Part shown: positions 6,274 to 7,441 of the stretch, in pieces | Position numbering within the stretch: the first letter of the stretch is position 1 | Layout: every line of letters begins with the position of its first letter | DNA from: Alphaproteobacteria bacterium | GTDB taxonomy: Bacteria > Pseudomonadota > Alphaproteobacteria > Sneathiellales > Sneathiellaceae | DNA length: 7,441 nt | Reading direction: 5' to 3' | Assembly: GCA_006226265.1 (NCBI GenBank) | Contig: SBHH01000221.1 | Location: 1 to 7,441 of the forward strand | Program-made: the position numbers and the translations under genes | The notes under the pieces: generated by a model | Seen by the model: only the letters and a program-made list of their open reading frames with translations | The model's database searches: none | What the model was told of the DNA's origin: nothing

Positions 6274-7179
6274 TCACATGGAGGTGGCCGCAAGCGGCTT
6301 TTTTGCTTTCGAACCTGCGTTGTCATATGTCATTTCAAGAAAGGCGGCAAGAGCGCTGGAAATATAGACATCTGAGCGCTGGATAAAGAGCGTATCGACC
6401 ATCGCTTCCTCCTTCGGGAGAGGGTGAAGCGCAATTTGTCCTTTCCGCGCCGGACCTTTCACAAGGCTCTTCGGCAGGAGGGAAACCCCGACCCCGGCGG
6501 AAACGCAGCTTAAAATCGCGTCAAGGGAGCCGAACACCAGCGGTTTTGCCGTTGCGATCCCGTTCCGGGCAAGGACAGCCTCCAGTTTCTGGCGATAGGA
6601 ACAGCCGAGCTGAAATACGATTGTCTTCAGATCTGGAAGGCCGGCAAGGTCGCTTGGCGCCGCGATATCCGTTGAGGTGATCAAGGCCATTTCTTCGCGA
6701 AATATGACTTTCCCGGTAATATCAGGATGATTGATGGGGCCGGCAACAAAGGCCCCTTCAACCTTGTAATTGAGAACATCCTCAAGGAGTTTTTGCGTCG
6801 TGCCAGTGTTCAGCACAAACCGGACTTTTGGATAACGCTTGGTATAACGGCCAAGCAGAGGTGACAGGCGGAGCGCTGTGGTTGTTTCAAGGCTCCCGAG
6901 CCGAAGCGTGCCTGCAGGCGTCCCGTCGTCGCGGGCTGTGGCCTTGATATCGGCGAGCAGTTTCGACAGCTGCCCGACAAGGGGCAGGATGCGCTGGCCT
7001 GCGGCGGTGATCGAAACGCCGCGCGCATGCCGATGGAAAAGCGAGATGCCCAGTTCCTCCTCCAGTGTCCGGATACGCGCTGTGACATTGGACTGTACTG
7101 TGTTGAGTTCCCGCGCCGCCTGGTTCATGCTGCCCTGCCGAGATACGGCTTCGAACATTTTGAGATCGGAGATATTCAT
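6274..7179 (-). CDS. LysR-type transcriptional regulator
   Basis: DNA-binding regulator of the LysR family. I start at ATG 7179, giving 301 residues (family norm about 300): MNISDLKMFEAVSRQGSM is the canonical beginning, and AGGT lies about 7 bases upstream (AGG at 7187-7189). In-frame ATGs at 7242, 7263 and 7269 would add 21-30 residues unlike the family and across a palindrome. The winged helix-turn-helix covers about 1-60, with the recognition region SMNQAARELNTVQSNVTARI (17-36), then a linker helix. The effector domain (about 91-285) has LGSLETTTALRLSPLL, EGAFVAGPINHPDI and LGCSYRQKLEAVL, which resemble YofA/SoxR-like LysR sensors. The tail after 288 is Lys/Ala-rich. The gene reads toward the MFS transporter 112 bases away instead of divergently. 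Likely regulation: autocontrol plus control of the transporter, suggested by palindromes in both leaders. The effector is unknown. Confidence 0.93.
   Translation of the reverse strand: MNISDLKMFEAVSRQGSMNQAARELNTVQSNVTARIRTLEEELGISLFHRHARGVSITAAGQRILPLVGQLSKLLADIKATARDDGTPAGTLRLGSLETTTALRLSPLLGRYTKRYPKVRFVLNTGTTQKLLEDVLNYKVEGAFVAGPINHPDITGKVIFREEMALITSTDIAAPSDLAGLPDLKTIVFQLGCSYRQKLEAVLARNGIATAKPLVFGSLDAILSCVSAGVGVSLLPKSLVKGPARKGQIALHPLPKEEAMVDTLFIQRSDVYISSALAAFLEMTYDNAGSKAKKPLAATSM
6287..6304 (+). terminator. Hairpin plus six T inside the LysR 3' end, plus-strand orientation
   Basis: GCCG (6287-6290) and CGGC (6295-6298) pair around CAAG, followed by six T (6299-6304). This has the shape of a small intrinsic terminator for plus-strand transcription. 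It lies within the last codons of the LysR gene, which reads the other way, and no plus-strand gene precedes it. It could stop antisense transcripts or simply reflect Lys and Ala codons. Confidence 0.25.
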
Positions 7180-7202
7180 CGAAATACCTATCGCTTCTGA
7201 AT

Positions 7203-7226
7203 AAGATTCGATACTAGTATCATCTT
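7203..7226. promoter_or_regulatory. 12-bp perfect palindrome with flanking half-sites in the LysR leader
   Basis: GATACTAGTATC (7210-7221) is exactly self-complementary. AAGAT (7203-7207) and ATCTT (7222-7226) flank it as a second inverted pair, with a 2-base asymmetry on the left. It sits 31-42 bases upstream of the chosen LysR start, inside its probable 5' untranslated region. The halves GATA and TATC also occur in the inverted repeat ahead of the MFS gene, so an autoregulatory operator is likely. Confidence 0.45.
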
Positions 7227-7279
7227 GGAGAAAGATATTCATCCGGAGTGTCGTCGTTGGCATCCGCATTGAACCGATT

Positions 7280-7285
7280 ATTATA
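7280..7285 (-). promoter_or_regulatory. Candidate -10 box of the LysR gene
   Basis: The minus strand reads TATAAT here, a perfect consensus -10. Transcription would start near 7273, leaving about 94 bases of leader before the ATG at 7179 and too little room for a start at 7269. No good -35 is seen at 16-18 bases (GGCCTG at 17), which fits a regulated or activator-dependent promoter, or a chance match. Confidence 0.35.
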
Positions 7286-7286
7286 A

Positions 7287-7306
7287 CCTGTCGAGATGTT
7301 GACAGG
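7287..7306. promoter_or_regulatory. Inverted repeat over the spacer/-35 region of the LysR promoter
   Basis: CCTGTC (7287-7292) and GACAGG (7301-7306) are exact reverse complements 8 bases apart; 8 of 10 positions pair across the whole 20 bp. It abuts the minus-strand TATAAT box, so a bound protein would cover the -35 region. It is also only 31 bases before the WbqC-family gene and could control both directions. Confidence 0.4.
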
Positions 7307-7337
7307 CCGTTCTATAAAAGCAGGAAAGCAAAGAGTA

Positions 7338-7441
7338 ATGAGAGTAGCGATTTTGCAGTCCAATTATATCCCCTGGAAAGGATATTTCGACATTATCGCC
7401 TCTGTGGACCGTTTCATTCTTTATGATGATATGCAGTTTAC
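7338..7441 (+). CDS. WbqC-family protein, N-terminal part (cut by window end)
   Basis: Only 34 full codons are present, and the frame is open to the last base. The peptide starts [20 protein letters not shown] and continues with [14 protein letters not shown], matching the typical WbqC-family beginning (M-x-x-A-I-x-Q-x-x-Y-x-P-W-x-G-Y-F-D, then a D-x-Q-F block about 12 residues later). Members occur in O-antigen, capsule and other sugar-modification loci, where their chemistry is poorly defined. AAGAG lies 2 bases before the ATG and AGGA 12 bases before, so the ribosome site is imperfect. It diverges from the LysR gene across a 158-base gap. The short length limits certainty about the full protein, not the family match. 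Confidence 0.82.
   Translation, partial: MRVAILQSNYIPWKGYFDIIASVDRFILYDDMQF

Noticed and set aside
7180..7269. ATG at 7269, 7263 or 7242 as the LysR start
   Set aside because: The added residues are unlike LysR N-termini and span a perfect palindrome, and a start at 7269 would lie only a few bases from the predicted transcription start.
7299..7318. Plus-strand promoter TTGACA with TATAAA for the WbqC-family gene
   Set aside because: The two boxes are only 8 bases apart, far from the 16-18 needed; no other -10 lies at a workable distance from this TTGACA.
1..7441. Mobile element, CRISPR, toxin-antitoxin or defence system
   Set aside because: No transposase, integrase, terminal repeats, spaced direct repeats or defence domains were seen on either strand.

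Overview
The window looks like a stretch of a proteobacterial chromosome of moderate GC, probably from an alphaproteobacterium. The pointers are the opgG-opgH pair for osmoregulated periplasmic glucans (OPGs), a short OpgH without the long N-terminal extension of the E. coli protein, and mixed GC/AT third positions with AT-rich intergenic gaps. The taxonomic guess is inference only. I see no insertion sequence, CRISPR array, tRNA or rRNA, and no sign of a defence system or phage.

Layout. (1) 7-879 (+): a TauD/TfdA-type Fe(II)/2-oxoglutarate dioxygenase with its metal and 2OG ligands intact but most taurine-contacting residues changed. (2) 880-953: a short convergent gap with stem-loops. (3) 954-2972 (-): opgH, the inner-membrane glucosyltransferase. 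(4) 2950-4560 (-): opgG, the periplasmic OPG protein, overlapping opgH by 23 bases so that opgG-opgH form one operon read right to left. (5) 4561-4919: a gene-poor, AT-rich gap that must hold the opgGH promoter, plus a possible 24-codon ORF. (6) 4920-6161 (-): an MFS transporter of the YbfB/YjiJ type. (7) 6162-6273: a gap with two inverted repeats. (8) 6274-7179 (-): a LysR-type regulator, read toward the MFS gene. (9) 7180-7337: a divergent gap with a minus-strand -10-like box and two further palindromes. (10) 7338 to the window end (+): the first 34 codons of a WbqC-family protein.

How the genes fit together. OpgH would polymerise UDP-glucose into beta-1,2-linked glucan while moving it across the inner membrane, and OpgG would act on the chain in the periplasm. 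The LysR regulator and the MFS transporter probably form a separate small regulatory unit: the leaders of both genes carry GATA/TATC and AAGAT/ATCTT half-sites in inverted orientation, which suggests one protein binding both. WbqC-family proteins occur in surface-polysaccharide loci, so the locus to the right may concern the envelope, but only its first codons are visible.

The functions found are ordinary. The best leads are the shared palindromes around the LysR/MFS pair and the altered substrate pocket of the dioxygenase.
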